Notes: generated by a model from the letters alone, not told the origin. Positions 15,605 to 23,584 are shown, numbered from the stretch's first letter. The stretch is DNA of 34,152 nt from Verrucomicrobiota bacterium (GCA_016931415.1 JAFGEW010000004.1:1-34152); one strand, 5' to 3'. Translations and numbers: made by a program.

Positions 15605-16138
15605 ATGGCTAAAAGGAAGAGAACCGTGCGGAGGAAGAAGGCGGGCCGCAAGCCCGGACGGCGGCCAGGCTTGGCCGGCATGACCATCGCCCAACTCGAG
15701 GCCGCTATCGCGCAGCGGAAGGCGGCCGTGGCGGGCGAGCTGCAGGCCAAGCGCAACGCGCTGGTGAAGCAGCTTGCCGCGCTCGACGAGGAGATCGCCG
15801 CGCTCGGCGCCGCGCCCCGGCGTGGTCCGGGCCGGCCGAAGAAGACGGCGGGGGCGCCCGTCGCGCCCCGTACGCGCGGAGGAATGAAGGTGGCGAAGGC
15901 GCCCGCGGCCGCGAAGGCGGGGAAGCGGATGCGCAGTTCGCCGGCGCAGATCGCGCGGACCGAGAAGGCGGTTCTCGCGGCGGTCAAAGGCAAGTCGGGT
16001 GGGCTGCTGAAGATCGAGTTGTCCAAGACTGTGCCGGGCCGTCCGCAAACGCTCAACACGGCACTCAAGAAGCTGCTCGAGTCGAAGAAACTCAAGACGA
16101 AGGGCGTGACGCGCAATACACGGTATCTGGCCGCGTAG
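15605..16138 (+). CDS. Lys/Ala/Arg-rich nucleoid-protein-like protein
   Basis: A 177-residue, very basic protein. ATG 15605 follows GGAGAGG by 4 bases. A basic N-terminal tail (1-20, RKRTVRRKKAGRKPGRR) precedes a coiled-coil helix (about 26-68). An AT-hook-like core, RRGPGRPKK (72-80), is followed by an Ala/Lys-rich linker. The C-terminal domain (about 108-177) looks like a small winged helix (KTVPGRPQTLNTALKKLLES ... TRNTRYLAA). AT-hooks bind the minor groove of AT-rich DNA, so a chromosome-organising role like that of eukaryotic H1-like bacterial proteins is a reasonable inference. The next gene starts 10 bases after the stop, so the two are probably co-transcribed. Confidence 0.75.
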   Translation: MAKRKRTVRRKKAGRKPGRRPGLAGMTIAQLEAAIAQRKAAVAGELQAKRNALVKQLAALDEEIAALGAAPRRGPGRPKKTAGAPVAPRTRGGMKVAKAPAAAKAGKRMRSSPAQIARTEKAVLAAVKGKSGGLLKIELSKTVPGRPQTLNTALKKLLESKKLKTKGVTRNTRYLAA

Positions 16139-16147
16139 CGCAACGCC

Positions 16148-17173
16148 GTGGAGACCGCGCGCCAAGAAAGCGCGAATTCTGAGACGCCGCGATCCGGGCA
16201 AGGCGCACCAGGGGTGCGCGGGCGACGAGTTGTCGTCGTGCTTGCCGGGGTCGCGGCGTCTCTTCTGCTTTTGATCTCGATGGCCGGGTGGCTGGGGCGG
16301 CTGAGCTGGGCGCTTGATACGGCGAGCAACTTCCGCATGCAGTATCTCGTGTGCAGCGCGGCGTGTGTCTTCGTGTTGCTCGTCGCGCGCGGGTGGTGGT
16401 GGCTGCTTGTTGCGGGTGCGGCGCTCGCCGTGAGCGCGGCGGAGATCGTGCCACTCTATCTGAGCGCAGAGCCTTCGCCTGCAGCCTCGTCTTCGGCGCC
16501 GCAGGCGGCGGGATTCACGCTGCTCAGCGCGAACGTGTACAACTACAACGACGACCCGCAACCGTTGCTCGATCTGATCGGCAAGCGCGATCCCGACGTG
16601 ATCGTCATCGTCGAGGCGACGAGCGAGTGGGTCGCCGCGCTTGAGGCGATCGAGGACGTCTACCCCTACTCCGAAAGATTCACGCGGCAGGATCCGTTCG
16701 GCATTGCACTCTACAGCCGGGTGCCGTTCGACGAGGTGCGCGTCGTGTTCTTCGGCCGCGCCGAGGTGCCAAGCATTGTGGCGCGCATCACTCTGGGTGA
16801 TGCGCCGGTGACGATCGTGGCGACGCATCCGCTCGCACCGTTCCGGCCCGACCTGTGGCGGCTGCGCAACGAGCAGCTCGGAGCGATCGCCGATGCGCGC
16901 GAGACGTTCGGCGCGCGGTTCATCGTGGCGGGCGATTTCAACGCGTCGCCGTTCTCGCCGTGCATGAAGCGGTTCGTCGCGCGCATGAAAGGACGATACG
17001 CAAGCCGCGGGTACGGATTCAAGCCGACGTGGCCGACGTTCCGGCGAGTGCTTCTCACGCCGCTGGACCACATTCTGGTCAGTGAGGGGCTCGTGGTGAC
17101 CGATTTCCGGACCGGGCCACATATCGGCTCGGACCATCTGCCGGTACAGGCAACGATTGCTCTCAGCGAGTAG
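16148..17173 (+). CDS. Membrane-anchored endonuclease/exonuclease/phosphatase family protein
   Basis: A 341-residue protein starting at GTG 16148. Three hydrophobic segments lie in the first 120 residues, then an EEP-fold catalytic domain. Motifs in order: LLSANVYNYN (metal-binding Asn), the VEAT glutamate, DPFGIALYSR, VATHPLAP, GDFNASPFSP (catalytic Asp/Asn), LDHILVSE and GSDHLPV (terminal Asp-His pair). All the core residues of the metal-dependent EEP superfamily are present. The topology of membrane-linked relatives puts the catalytic domain outside the cytoplasm. The substrate (nucleic acid, phospholipid or another phosphodiester) cannot be read from the sequence. Confidence 0.87.
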   Translation: METARQESANSETPRSGQGAPGVRGRRVVVVLAGVAASLLLLISMAGWLGRLSWALDTASNFRMQYLVCSAACVFVLLVARGWWWLLVAGAALAVSAAEIVPLYLSAEPSPAASSSAPQAAGFTLLSANVYNYNDDPQPLLDLIGKRDPDVIVIVEATSEWVAALEAIEDVYPYSERFTRQDPFGIALYSRVPFDEVRVVFFGRAEVPSIVARITLGDAPVTIVATHPLAPFRPDLWRLRNEQLGAIADARETFGARFIVAGDFNASPFSPCMKRFVARMKGRYASRGYGFKPTWPTFRRVLLTPLDHILVSEGLVVTDFRTGPHIGSDHLPVQATIALSE

Positions 17174-17190
17174 CGCGGCGCCTACGTCAA

Positions 17191-17503
17191 TCGCCCCTAA
17201 CGGGGCTCGGGATATGCCTTCCTGCGCTCTTATCCACGGGCTGGCGACCGTGGCTACTTCCAGTCGCCCCTAACGGGGCTCGGGATATGTCTTCCCGCGT
17301 TCTTATCCACGGGCTGGCGACCGTGGCTACTTCCAGTCGCCCCTAACGGGGCTCGGGCTGTGCTTGCCTACGCGCGCATCCACGGGCTGGCGACCGTGGC
17401 TGTTTCCAGTCGCCCCTGACGGGGCTCGGGCTGTGCTTGCCTATGCGCGCATCCACGGGCTGACGCTCGTGCCTGCTTCCGGTCGCTCCTGACGAGGCTT
17501 TGG
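17191..17503 (+). repeat. 73-bp tandem array, two-hairpin type (4 full units and one partial)
   Basis: Units start at 17191, 17264, 17337, 17410 and a degraded one at 17483, with an exact 73-bp period. Each contains CGCCCC-TAA(or TGA)-CGGGGCT and then CCACGGGC-TGGC-GACCGTGG, joined to the next unit by CTACTTCCAGT or a close variant. The middle of each unit varies (GATATGTCTTCCCGCG against GCTGTGCTTGCCTACG), and the first two and last two units resemble each other most. The gap 17174-17529 is almost filled by the array. Confidence 0.92.
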
Positions 17504-17529
17504 TCCGAGCGCTTGGCGCGGTGGGCAGG

Positions 17530-18489
17530 TCAGTCGGCGGCGCCGGTCAGGATCGTGTAGGCGATGAAGCCGAGATAGCATGCAAAGAGGATGACACCCT
17601 TGCGACGGCTGACACGCAAGCGGAAGGCCATCATGAGCGCGAGCAGGAAAAGCAAGCCGATCATGATCGGGATCTTGACATGTGCAATGCTCGGGCCGAC
17701 GGCGATGGGGTTGATGACGGCGGCGATGCCGAGGACGCAGGCGCTGTTGAAGAAGACACTGCCGATGGCGTTGCCGACGGCTATCTCGCCCTCGCCGCGG
17801 CGGGCAGCGATAAGGCTGGTGGCGAGCTCAGGCACGGTGGTGAGGAACGCGACCATGGTGGCGCCGATGGTCAGGTTGGTGATACCGGCCTTCTCGGCGA
17901 CAAAGGTGGCGCTCCCAACGAGAAAGTACCCACCGCTGACGAGGAGCGCGATGCCGAACGCGGTCTTGACCACGAGGAGTACGGTCTGTCCGGGGACGCG
18001 GGGCGGATCGGTCGCCAGCCGGGGATTGGATGCGTCCTTGGCGGTACGGATCATATAGACGACAAAGGCGACGAGCATCAGGATCAGGACGGCGCCCTCG
18101 ATGCGGGTGATCGTGCCGCTGAGCGCGAAGAGGAACAACGCGATCTGGGCGGACACGGTGATCGGCACTTCGCGACGGGCCGTGATGCGCGAGACGGCCA
18201 GCGGTGCAAGCAGCGCGCTCGCGCCGATGATGAGACCGATGTTGGCGACGTTGGCGCCAATGACGTCGCCGACCGTGACGTCCTGCACGCCGCGCAGCGT
18301 GGCCACGATGCCGACGACAAGCTCCGGCCCGCTCGTGGCGAAGGCGACGATCGTCAGGCCGATGACGCTCGGACGGATGCGCAGCTCGCGCGCGAGCCCG
18401 CTCGAGCCGCTCACGAGCAGCTCGGCGCCGAAGTAGAGCATGGGCACCGATACGGCGATGAGCAGGATATGCTGGACTATGGGATTCAC
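17530..18489 (-). CDS. Ca2+/cation antiporter (CaCA family, YrbG-like)
   Basis: A 319-residue, roughly ten-helix membrane antiporter exchanging Na+ (or H+/K+) for Ca2+. The two inverted alpha repeats characteristic of the family are clear. In the first half: FATSGPELVVGIVATLRG, then DVIGANVANIGLIIG. In the second: LTTVPELATSLIAARRGEGE, then NAIGSVFFNSACVLG. The Glu of each PEL and the Asn of GANVxN/GSVxxN are the ion-coordinating positions known in the family. GTG 18489 with GGAG about 9 bases before it is chosen because it gives a normal-length protein; the open frame upstream encodes low-complexity sequence. It converges on the 73-bp array and lies 58 bases downstream of the pseudopilus operon on the same strand. 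Confidence 0.9.
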   Translation of the reverse strand: MNPIVQHILLIAVSVPMLYFGAELLVSGSSGLARELRIRPSVIGLTIVAFATSGPELVVGIVATLRGVQDVTVGDVIGANVANIGLIIGASALLAPLAVSRITARREVPITVSAQIALFLFALSGTITRIEGAVLILMLVAFVVYMIRTAKDASNPRLATDPPRVPGQTVLLVVKTAFGIALLVSGGYFLVGSATFVAEKAGITNLTIGATMVAFLTTVPELATSLIAARRGEGEIAVGNAIGSVFFNSACVLGIAAVINPIAVGPSIAHVKIPIMIGLLFLLALMMAFRLRVSRRKGVILFACYLGFIAYTILTGAAD

Positions 18490-18547
18490 GAGGGGCGGTC
18501 TCCACGGGCCATGTGAGCCGGAAATGTAGGGCAACGCGGGCGCGGCG

Positions 18548-18982
18548 TCAAGGGGCGGCGGTGACGGGCAAGCTCGATGCGTCCCAGGAGACGACGCGCG
18601 TTCGTCCGGCATCAACGCTGACGCGAGCGACAATGCGCCGGCGGCGGAAGGGCACGTTGGCGCGGCACGCGGTGCCCGTGGAAGTGACCTCCCATTCGTT
18701 CTCACTGATGGCACGCACGGTCGTGGAGAAGGAGCCGGCATCGAACGGCACGCCGGTGTCGCCGGCGAACGCCGGATCGCGGAGCAGCTCCACGAGGGCC
18801 TTCTCGACGCCGGATTCGGCGATGCAGGAGGCCCTCTCGCCGTACAGGTCGTCACGCACGACGTTGCGTCCGATAATGGCGGTGATGACAGCCGCGCTGC
18901 CGAGCGATGTCGTGACAAGAAGGATCAGGAGCGCGAAGACGAGCGCACTGCCGCGCCGGCGATCTGGACGTTGGCTAGTCAT
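18548..18982 (-). CDS. GspK/PilX-like minor pseudopilin (short)
   Basis: A 144-residue protein whose ATG at 18982 overlaps the end of the preceding gene by 8 bases; GGAGGG lies just upstream. RRGSALVFALLILLVTTSLG is a PilX/GspK-type N-terminal membrane helix with a leader-like basic start. It is followed by an amphipathic helix (YGERASCIAESGVEKALVEL) and a small beta domain. True GspK proteins are about 300 residues with a large inserted domain that is missing here. It probably caps or primes the pseudopilus together with the two pseudopilins upstream. Last gene of the operon. Confidence 0.72.
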   Translation of the reverse strand: MTSQRPDRRRGSALVFALLILLVTTSLGSAAVITAIIGRNVVRDDLYGERASCIAESGVEKALVELLRDPAFAGDTGVPFDAGSFSTTVRAISENEWEVTSTGTACRANVPFRRRRIVARVSVDAGRTRVVSWDASSLPVTAAP

Positions 18983-19526
18983 ACTCCCTCCCGGCGACGA
19001 ACGAGTACACGGTCGGCCCGTCCTTGTGCATAAGGTCCTTGGGCGCGGAGACGGTGAAGCGCACGACGCGGCCAGACGCGTCGAGCGAGCGGTCGAAGAC
19101 CACCCCGTCGATGTCGCCAAGGATGATCGTCTCCGTGTGCGAAGTTGAGTCATCCGCGTCGGAGAACACGCGACGGACGAGGCTGCGCCCGTCGCGGCCG
19201 CCGACGGCGTAGATGATGACGGACGAGCCGGCGGCTTCGCCGTCCGCTGTCTTGGGTGCCGGGACGGTGCAGATGAGCGTTGTGCTGTCGGCATCGTAGG
19301 CGCCATACGCAGTGGGCAACGCGGTCGCGCGGCGGACGTCGTTGACGATGAAGCGCTGGGCACGCCGCACGTCAATGAGAAGTTGCACTTGCCTGTTGGA
19401 CGCGCGGACGTGATCGAGGATGGCGTCGAACGCGACGGCCGTGACGCCTGACAGCACGGCGAGGACCGTAATGCAGGTGAGCATCTCGACAAGCGTGATT
19501 CCGGCGCTGCCCCTCCCCCGTCTCAT
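18975..19526 (-). CDS. GspJ/GspH-type pseudopilin
   Basis: A 183-residue prepilin-like protein. The leader peptidase site is SAG-ITLVE, with the conserved Glu at mature position 5, followed by a hydrophobic helix (MLTCITVLAVLSGVTAVAF). The C-terminal part is beta-rich (STTLICTVPAP, SSVIIYAVGG, DGVVFDRSLDASGRVVRFTV), the type of domain found in minor pseudopilin GspJ. Its ATG overlaps the stop of the preceding pseudopilin by 4 bases (ATGA), indicating translational coupling. The assignment to J rather than H rests on gene order and size. Confidence 0.8.
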   Translation of the reverse strand: MRRGRGSAGITLVEMLTCITVLAVLSGVTAVAFDAILDHVRASNRQVQLLIDVRRAQRFIVNDVRRATALPTAYGAYDADSTTLICTVPAPKTADGEAAGSSVIIYAVGGRDGRSLVRRVFSDADDSTSHTETIILGDIDGVVFDRSLDASGRVVRFTVSAPKDLMHKDGPTVYSFVAGREYD

Positions 19527-19930
19527 GGCGTCCTCTTTCCGCGCAGCAGCGAGAGCGACAGCTCGCGCGTGCGGCGCTTCTCGGCCCAGCGTATGGTGAC
19601 CGTGATTGTCTTGAGCGCGGGATCACCGGCGAACGGCTCGACACGCACCGCGCCGGCGAAGTCGCGCAGCTCGCCACTCAGCAGGGCGCTGAGTTCAGAA
19701 TCGAGCGGACGCCCTTCGGCGGCGGTCAGCTCGAGCTCATCGAAGGGTACACGTTTCAGTGTCTCGAGTTGGTTCACGGCGATCTGGCGCGCGACGAAGG
19801 CCTTGTGCGACGCACGGACCTGGTCGTTGCTCATGACGATCAGCGCCGTGGTCACGGCAAGCAGAATGCCGATGACAAAGACGGCGGTCGCCAGCTCACC
19901 GAGGATGTAGCCGTGGTTACTGCGTCGCAT
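19523..19930 (-). CDS. GspI-type pseudopilin
   Basis: A 135-residue prepilin-like protein. ATG 19930 overlaps the ATPase gene by 14 bases. The cleavage site is HG-YILGE, again with Glu at mature position 5, and a long hydrophobic helix follows. The segment RQIAVNQLETLKRVPFDEL resembles the A..LA...LE.L pattern of GspI/PilV proteins. The remainder is a small beta domain. It would be processed by a prepilin peptidase not encoded in the window. Confidence 0.78.
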   Translation of the reverse strand: MRRSNHGYILGELATAVFVIGILLAVTTALIVMSNDQVRASHKAFVARQIAVNQLETLKRVPFDELELTAAEGRPLDSELSALLSGELRDFAGAVRVEPFAGDPALKTITVTIRWAEKRRTRELSLSLLRGKRTP

Positions 19931-21185
19931 TGTTGTCGAACGCCTTGTGCATCGTGATGCGGTAGAGCTCTTCAAGCGATGTGACGCCCTGGGCGGCCTT
20001 GTGGAGGCCGTCGGTTCTGAGCGCGACCATCTTGTCGCGCAGCGCCTGCTCGTGGACAGCGCTCGTCGTCGCCCTGTTCAACACGAGTTCGCGGATCGCG
20101 TCCGTAACCAGCAACAACTCAGCGATAGCCGTCCGGCCGGCATAGCCCGTGTTGTTGCAGCGCGCGCAGCCGGCGGGCGAGCGATAGGCGTTCGCCTCGT
20201 CAGCGGAAATGCCGAACTCGTCGAGGATGCGGGCATCGGCCTTGCACGGTCCCTTGCAGGCGTCGCAGAGCACGCGGACAAGGCGTTGCGAGACAACGCC
20301 GGTGACCGACGAGGCGATGAGGAACGGCTCGATGCCCATCTCGATCAGGCGCGTGAACACGCCGGCGGCCGTGCCGCAGTGGATGGTGCTGATGACGAGG
20401 TGGCCGGTGAGGCCGGCCTGCGTGGCGATCTGTGCGGTCTCGGGGTCGCGGATCTCGCCGATCATGAGCACCTCGGGATCGAGGCGCAGGGCCGAGCGGA
20501 GCGCCGAGGCGAAGGTCAGCCCGCCATGTGGGTCAATTTGGGTCTGGCTGATCGTCTTGAGGTCGAACTCGACGGGATCCTCGATCGTGATGATGTTGGC
20601 GACACTGCGGCGGTGGCGCGTGATCCAGTTGAGCGCTGAGTAGATGGTCGTTGTCTTGCCGCTCGAGGCCGGGCCCGTGAGCAGGAGCACGCCCTGCGGG
20701 TTCTCGAGCAGGCGCAGGATGCGCTCCGTGACTGCGGCGTCGAAGCCGAGCGAATGGATATCGAGCAGGACGGCGGCGGAATCGAAGATACGGATGACAA
20801 CCTTCTCGCCGTGGATGGTCGGGAACGTGGCGACGCGGAACTCGACACCGTTCTGCGCGGCCGGAGTGTCACACGCGGAGCGGCGCACGATGCGGCCTTC
20901 CTGCGGCGCGTTACGCTTATAGACCACCAGGTTGGCGAGCACCTTGACGCGGGCGACGAGGTTGTCCTTGATCGCCACATCGAGGCGCTCGACTTCGTGC
21001 AGGATGCCGTCGCGGCGATGGCGCACGACCACACCGTCGGCGACAGGGTCGAGGTGGATGTCGCTCGCGCCGTCGGCGACGCCGTCCTCGATGAGGCGGC
21101 TGACGAGTTGTGTGACGTCGTGTTCCTCGTTGGTCATTTTGGGAGCCGCTGTGTGTATGTCCGGTTCTGCATCCCTTGATCTCAC
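19917..21185 (-). CDS. gspE: GspE/PilB-type secretion ATPase lacking the N1 domain
   Basis: A 422-residue hexameric AAA-like ATPase that would power pseudopilus assembly. Motifs: Walker A GPASSGKTTT (171-180), Asp box ITIEDPVE (199-206), Walker B LMIGEIRDPET (240-250), His box GLTGHLVISTIH (258-269), and a zinc-binding tetracysteine C307/C310/C340/C343. SDIHLDP (41-47) marks the start of the conserved N2 domain. The N1 domain that docks standard GspE/PilB to its membrane partner is absent, so it is about 100-150 residues shorter than usual. Walker A has SS where TG is typical, but the catalytic Gly-Lys-Thr is kept. It starts at GTG 21185, overlapping the upstream stop by 4 bases; ATG 21137 is an alternative. 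Confidence 0.9.
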   Translation of the reverse strand: MRSRDAEPDIHTAAPKMTNEEHDVTQLVSRLIEDGVADGASDIHLDPVADGVVVRHRRDGILHEVERLDVAIKDNLVARVKVLANLVVYKRNAPQEGRIVRRSACDTPAAQNGVEFRVATFPTIHGEKVVIRIFDSAAVLLDIHSLGFDAAVTERILRLLENPQGVLLLTGPASSGKTTTIYSALNWITRHRRSVANIITIEDPVEFDLKTISQTQIDPHGGLTFASALRSALRLDPEVLMIGEIRDPETAQIATQAGLTGHLVISTIHCGTAAGVFTRLIEMGIEPFLIASSVTGVVSQRLVRVLCDACKGPCKADARILDEFGISADEANAYRSPAGCARCNNTGYAGRTAIAELLLVTDAIRELVLNRATTSAVHEQALRDKMVALRTDGLHKAAQGVTSLEELYRITMHKAFDNNATQ

Positions 21186-22210
21186 ATCGCCGTGCGGAGA
21201 ATCTGAATCAGAGCCGTGAAGAACGCATATCCGAAGAAGCCGACGACCACGCCAAGCCAGATGGTGATCAGCGACGGCATGACGTTGACGATCCTCGAGA
21301 GCTTCGCGTCGGCGCGAACGGCGTAGACGTGGGCGAGGTCGCCGAGCGGGTGCACGAGGTCATTCTGGAACTCGCCGGAAGCGACAAGCCACTGGAATGT
21401 GTCGGGGAAGTAGCGCACGGCGCGGAAGGCCTCGGGCAGTGATTGCCCGGCCTTGAGCTTGGTGAACAGCTCGCGTGTGGCACGGCGGTAGGCGCGTGAA
21501 GGCGAAAGGCCGGCCATGGCGTGCTCGACCTCCTCGATCGGCACGTTGACGTTGAGCATAACGCGCAGCGCCGTGGCGAAGCGCGCAAGCACGAGACTCT
21601 TGCGCGCCGGTCGGTAGTAGGCCAGATCGAAGACAATAATGATGAGGACCACGACGACGATGGCGGCCAGCGGGAGAATCCGCGGCTCGCGCCAGACCCA
21701 CTGAGTAAGCGACGAGATCAAAAGCGTCGCAGACGCCGGCTCAACCAGGAAGTCGCCAAACAGCCCGACGAACTTCGGCCTGATGAAGAGCGCCATGAAA
21801 AACGTGATGAACGTCAGGTAGGCGATCAGACCGGCCGGTAAGATGATGGCAATGAGCAGCTTGTCGGCGTCAACGGCGGGGCGGCGTTCGAGCTCAGCAA
21901 GATGTCCGATGCTCTCGGGGAGCGAACCGGACCGCTCTCCCGCGGCAACCATGCTGACGTAGCTGGGGTCGAAGTAGCCGAGATGCCCCTGCAGGGCGTA
22001 CGAGAGCAACGTGCCCTGCTCGACGCGCCAGAGCACCTCGGCGAGAACGCGCCCAAACGGGCCGGGTGGCATCTCGAAGACGATGGCGCGCAAGGCCTCG
22101 GGTTCGCTCAGGCCGGACTTGAGCAGGGCGGCGAACTGGCGGGTGAACTCCTGCACCTTGCGGGCACGCCGCCGGCTGCCGAGGAACACCAGTTGAAGCA
22201 GTCCAAGCAT
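21182..22210 (-). CDS. Second GspF/PilC-family platform protein (divergent)
   Basis: A 342-residue polytopic inner-membrane protein. ATG 22210 is preferred because GGGAGGGG lies 5-6 bases before it, although TTG 22228 would overlap the upstream stop. It has two GspF cytoplasmic domains: about 22-115 (FTRQFAALLKSGLSEPEALR and MVAAGERSGSLPESI) and about 215-310 (RFATALRVMLNVNVPIEEV and LVASGEFQNDLVHPL). Membrane helices follow each. The platform protein sits at the base of type II secretion and type IV pilus machines and contacts the ATPase. Two full-length members side by side is unusual; standard systems have one. Confidence 0.85.
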   Translation of the reverse strand: MLGLLQLVFLGSRRRARKVQEFTRQFAALLKSGLSEPEALRAIVFEMPPGPFGRVLAEVLWRVEQGTLLSYALQGHLGYFDPSYVSMVAAGERSGSLPESIGHLAELERRPAVDADKLLIAIILPAGLIAYLTFITFFMALFIRPKFVGLFGDFLVEPASATLLISSLTQWVWREPRILPLAAIVVVVLIIIVFDLAYYRPARKSLVLARFATALRVMLNVNVPIEEVEHAMAGLSPSRAYRRATRELFTKLKAGQSLPEAFRAVRYFPDTFQWLVASGEFQNDLVHPLGDLAHVYAVRADAKLSRIVNVMPSLITIWLGVVVGFFGYAFFTALIQILRTAM

Positions 22211-22224
22211 GAACGCCCCTCCCG

Positions 22225-23307
22225 TCAACCCTCACCCATGACCTGGATCAGCGTGAACAGGGGCCGGTAGACCGAAATCACGACGGCAAGGACGAGCAAG
22301 GCCACGAGCACCAGGACGATGGTGTCGATCCACACGGCGGCGCGCCGCGCGCGGCCACGCAGGTTGAAGGCGAAGAGCTCAGCCGCGCTCTGCAGCTCCT
22401 CGTCCGGCGCCTCACGCTTCTCGCCGATCGAAACCATGTAGGCGAGCATCGGCCCAAGAAACGGCTCGGCGGCCATCGCGTCGCTGAGCTTCCGGCCCGC
22501 CTCGACGCCGTGCTGGAGTCTGGCGGCGACGCGGTGCATCGTCGCACTGGGCGAGCACTGGCCGGCGAGGTACAGGGCGTCACCGAGTGGGAGATGCGAC
22601 TGGATAAGCAAACCAAGCGTTTCGGAGAAACGCGAGAGCAGAGAAAACCGGTAGCACTGGCCGTAGAGGGGCAGCCTCAGCATGATGCGGTCGAGCAAGA
22701 CGCGGCCGGCATTTGTGCGGCGCATGACAAGATAGACGAGGACAGCCAACACGATCAGGCCGTATAGACACGCGGTCCCCGTGGGCAGGTAGAGCACGAG
22801 GAAGTGAAGCAGCCGGACCCCGAGACTGGCCCTGATGTAACCCATCGAGTCTGGGTTGTCGCCCAGGGTGATGGTGAGTATGGTCTGCCCCGCCGTGGGC
22901 AGGATGAAGAAGACAAGCAGCGAGAAGACGGCAAGCGCCGAGACGAGGACGAAGGCCGGGTACATGAGGACGTCTTTGAGGCGCTCTTTGAGCTCGGCGG
23001 TGGTCTCGGAATACTTGACGAACTGGGCGAGCACGCCGACGAGGTTGTTCGAGCGCTCGCCGGCCTCGATGATCTTGGCGTAGAGCTTGGGGAAGACATC
23101 GGGGCGGTTTGCGACGGCCTTGGAGAGCGGCTCGCCGGCCTCGACGGCGCGCTGGAGGCCCGCGACGGCGTTGCGCATGGCGGGCTGGCGCGACTCCTTG
23201 GAGAGCATGGCGAGGCCGTTCGGCAAGGGAAGGTCGGTCTTGATGAGCGATACGAGCTGCCTGTTGAAGATGAGGAAGTCGCTCGGGGAGATCCGGTTAG
23301 CCTGCAT
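22225..23307 (-). CDS. gspF: First GspF/PilC-family platform protein
   Basis: A 360-residue platform protein, first gene of the minus-strand operon. ATG 23307 has GGGAG 8 bases upstream (TTG 23322 is possible but less likely). GspF domain 1 (about 10-110) has FNRQLVSLIKTDLPLPNGL and KIIEAGERSNNLVGVLAQF. TM helices follow near 115-140 and 165-195. Domain 2 (about 215-320) has RFSETLGLLIQSHLPLGDAL and MVSIGEKREAPDEELQSAAE. A final TM helix ends the protein. It is closer to canonical GspF/PilC than the next gene. No convincing promoter was found; the operon is preceded by the 60-bp repeat array. Confidence 0.88.
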   Translation of the reverse strand: MQANRISPSDFLIFNRQLVSLIKTDLPLPNGLAMLSKESRQPAMRNAVAGLQRAVEAGEPLSKAVANRPDVFPKLYAKIIEAGERSNNLVGVLAQFVKYSETTAELKERLKDVLMYPAFVLVSALAVFSLLVFFILPTAGQTILTITLGDNPDSMGYIRASLGVRLLHFLVLYLPTGTACLYGLIVLAVLVYLVMRRTNAGRVLLDRIMLRLPLYGQCYRFSLLSRFSETLGLLIQSHLPLGDALYLAGQCSPSATMHRVAARLQHGVEAGRKLSDAMAAEPFLGPMLAYMVSIGEKREAPDEELQSAAELFAFNLRGRARRAAVWIDTIVLVLVALLVLAVVISVYRPLFTLIQVMGEG

Positions 23308-23404
23308 CGGTCTGGCTCCCAAGGGGTCTTAGAAGGCCAAGGTCACACGGCCTTGAAGAAGGTCCTGTATATAAGCCCTTCAGGCTATGGTTAATGTATC
23401 ATTG

Positions 23405-23584
23405 CCTCCGAACCCAGGGCGCTTGCCCTGGGCTGATATATACAGCCGCTTCGCGGCACCCGCACCTCCGAACCCAAAGCGCTTGCCCTGGGCTGATCTA
23501 TACAGCCGCTTCGCGGCACCCGTGCCTCCGAACCCAGGGCGCTTGCCCTGGGCTGATATATACAGCCGCTTCGCGGCACCCTCC
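23405..23584 (+). repeat. 60-bp tandem array, two-hairpin type (3 units)
   Basis: Three units start at 23405, 23465 and 23525 with an exact 60-bp period and only a few differences. Each reads CCTCCGAA, then CCCAGGGC-GCTT-GCCCTGGG, then a spacer TGATATATACA, then GCCGC-TTC-GCGGC. In the middle unit the first arm is CCCAAAGC, which breaks the long stem without a matching change. A shorter motif, TATATAAGCCCTTCAGGCT, precedes the array near 23368. Confidence 0.92.

Noticed and set aside
15269-17137. Long minus-strand frame opposite the basic protein and the EEP hydrolase
   Set aside because: Antisense shadow; no start signals and no recognisable domains, whereas the plus-strand proteins have clear motifs.
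17191-17503. CRISPR-like regular array
   Set aside because: The period is exact, but most of each unit is conserved, there are no unique spacers, the conserved part consists of two hairpins, and no cas genes are near. It is a simple tandem repeat.
18490-18918. N-terminal extension of the cation antiporter
   Set aside because: It would overlap the GspK-like gene in another frame and encodes Pro/Ser/Arg-rich low complexity. GTG 18489 gives a normal-length antiporter.
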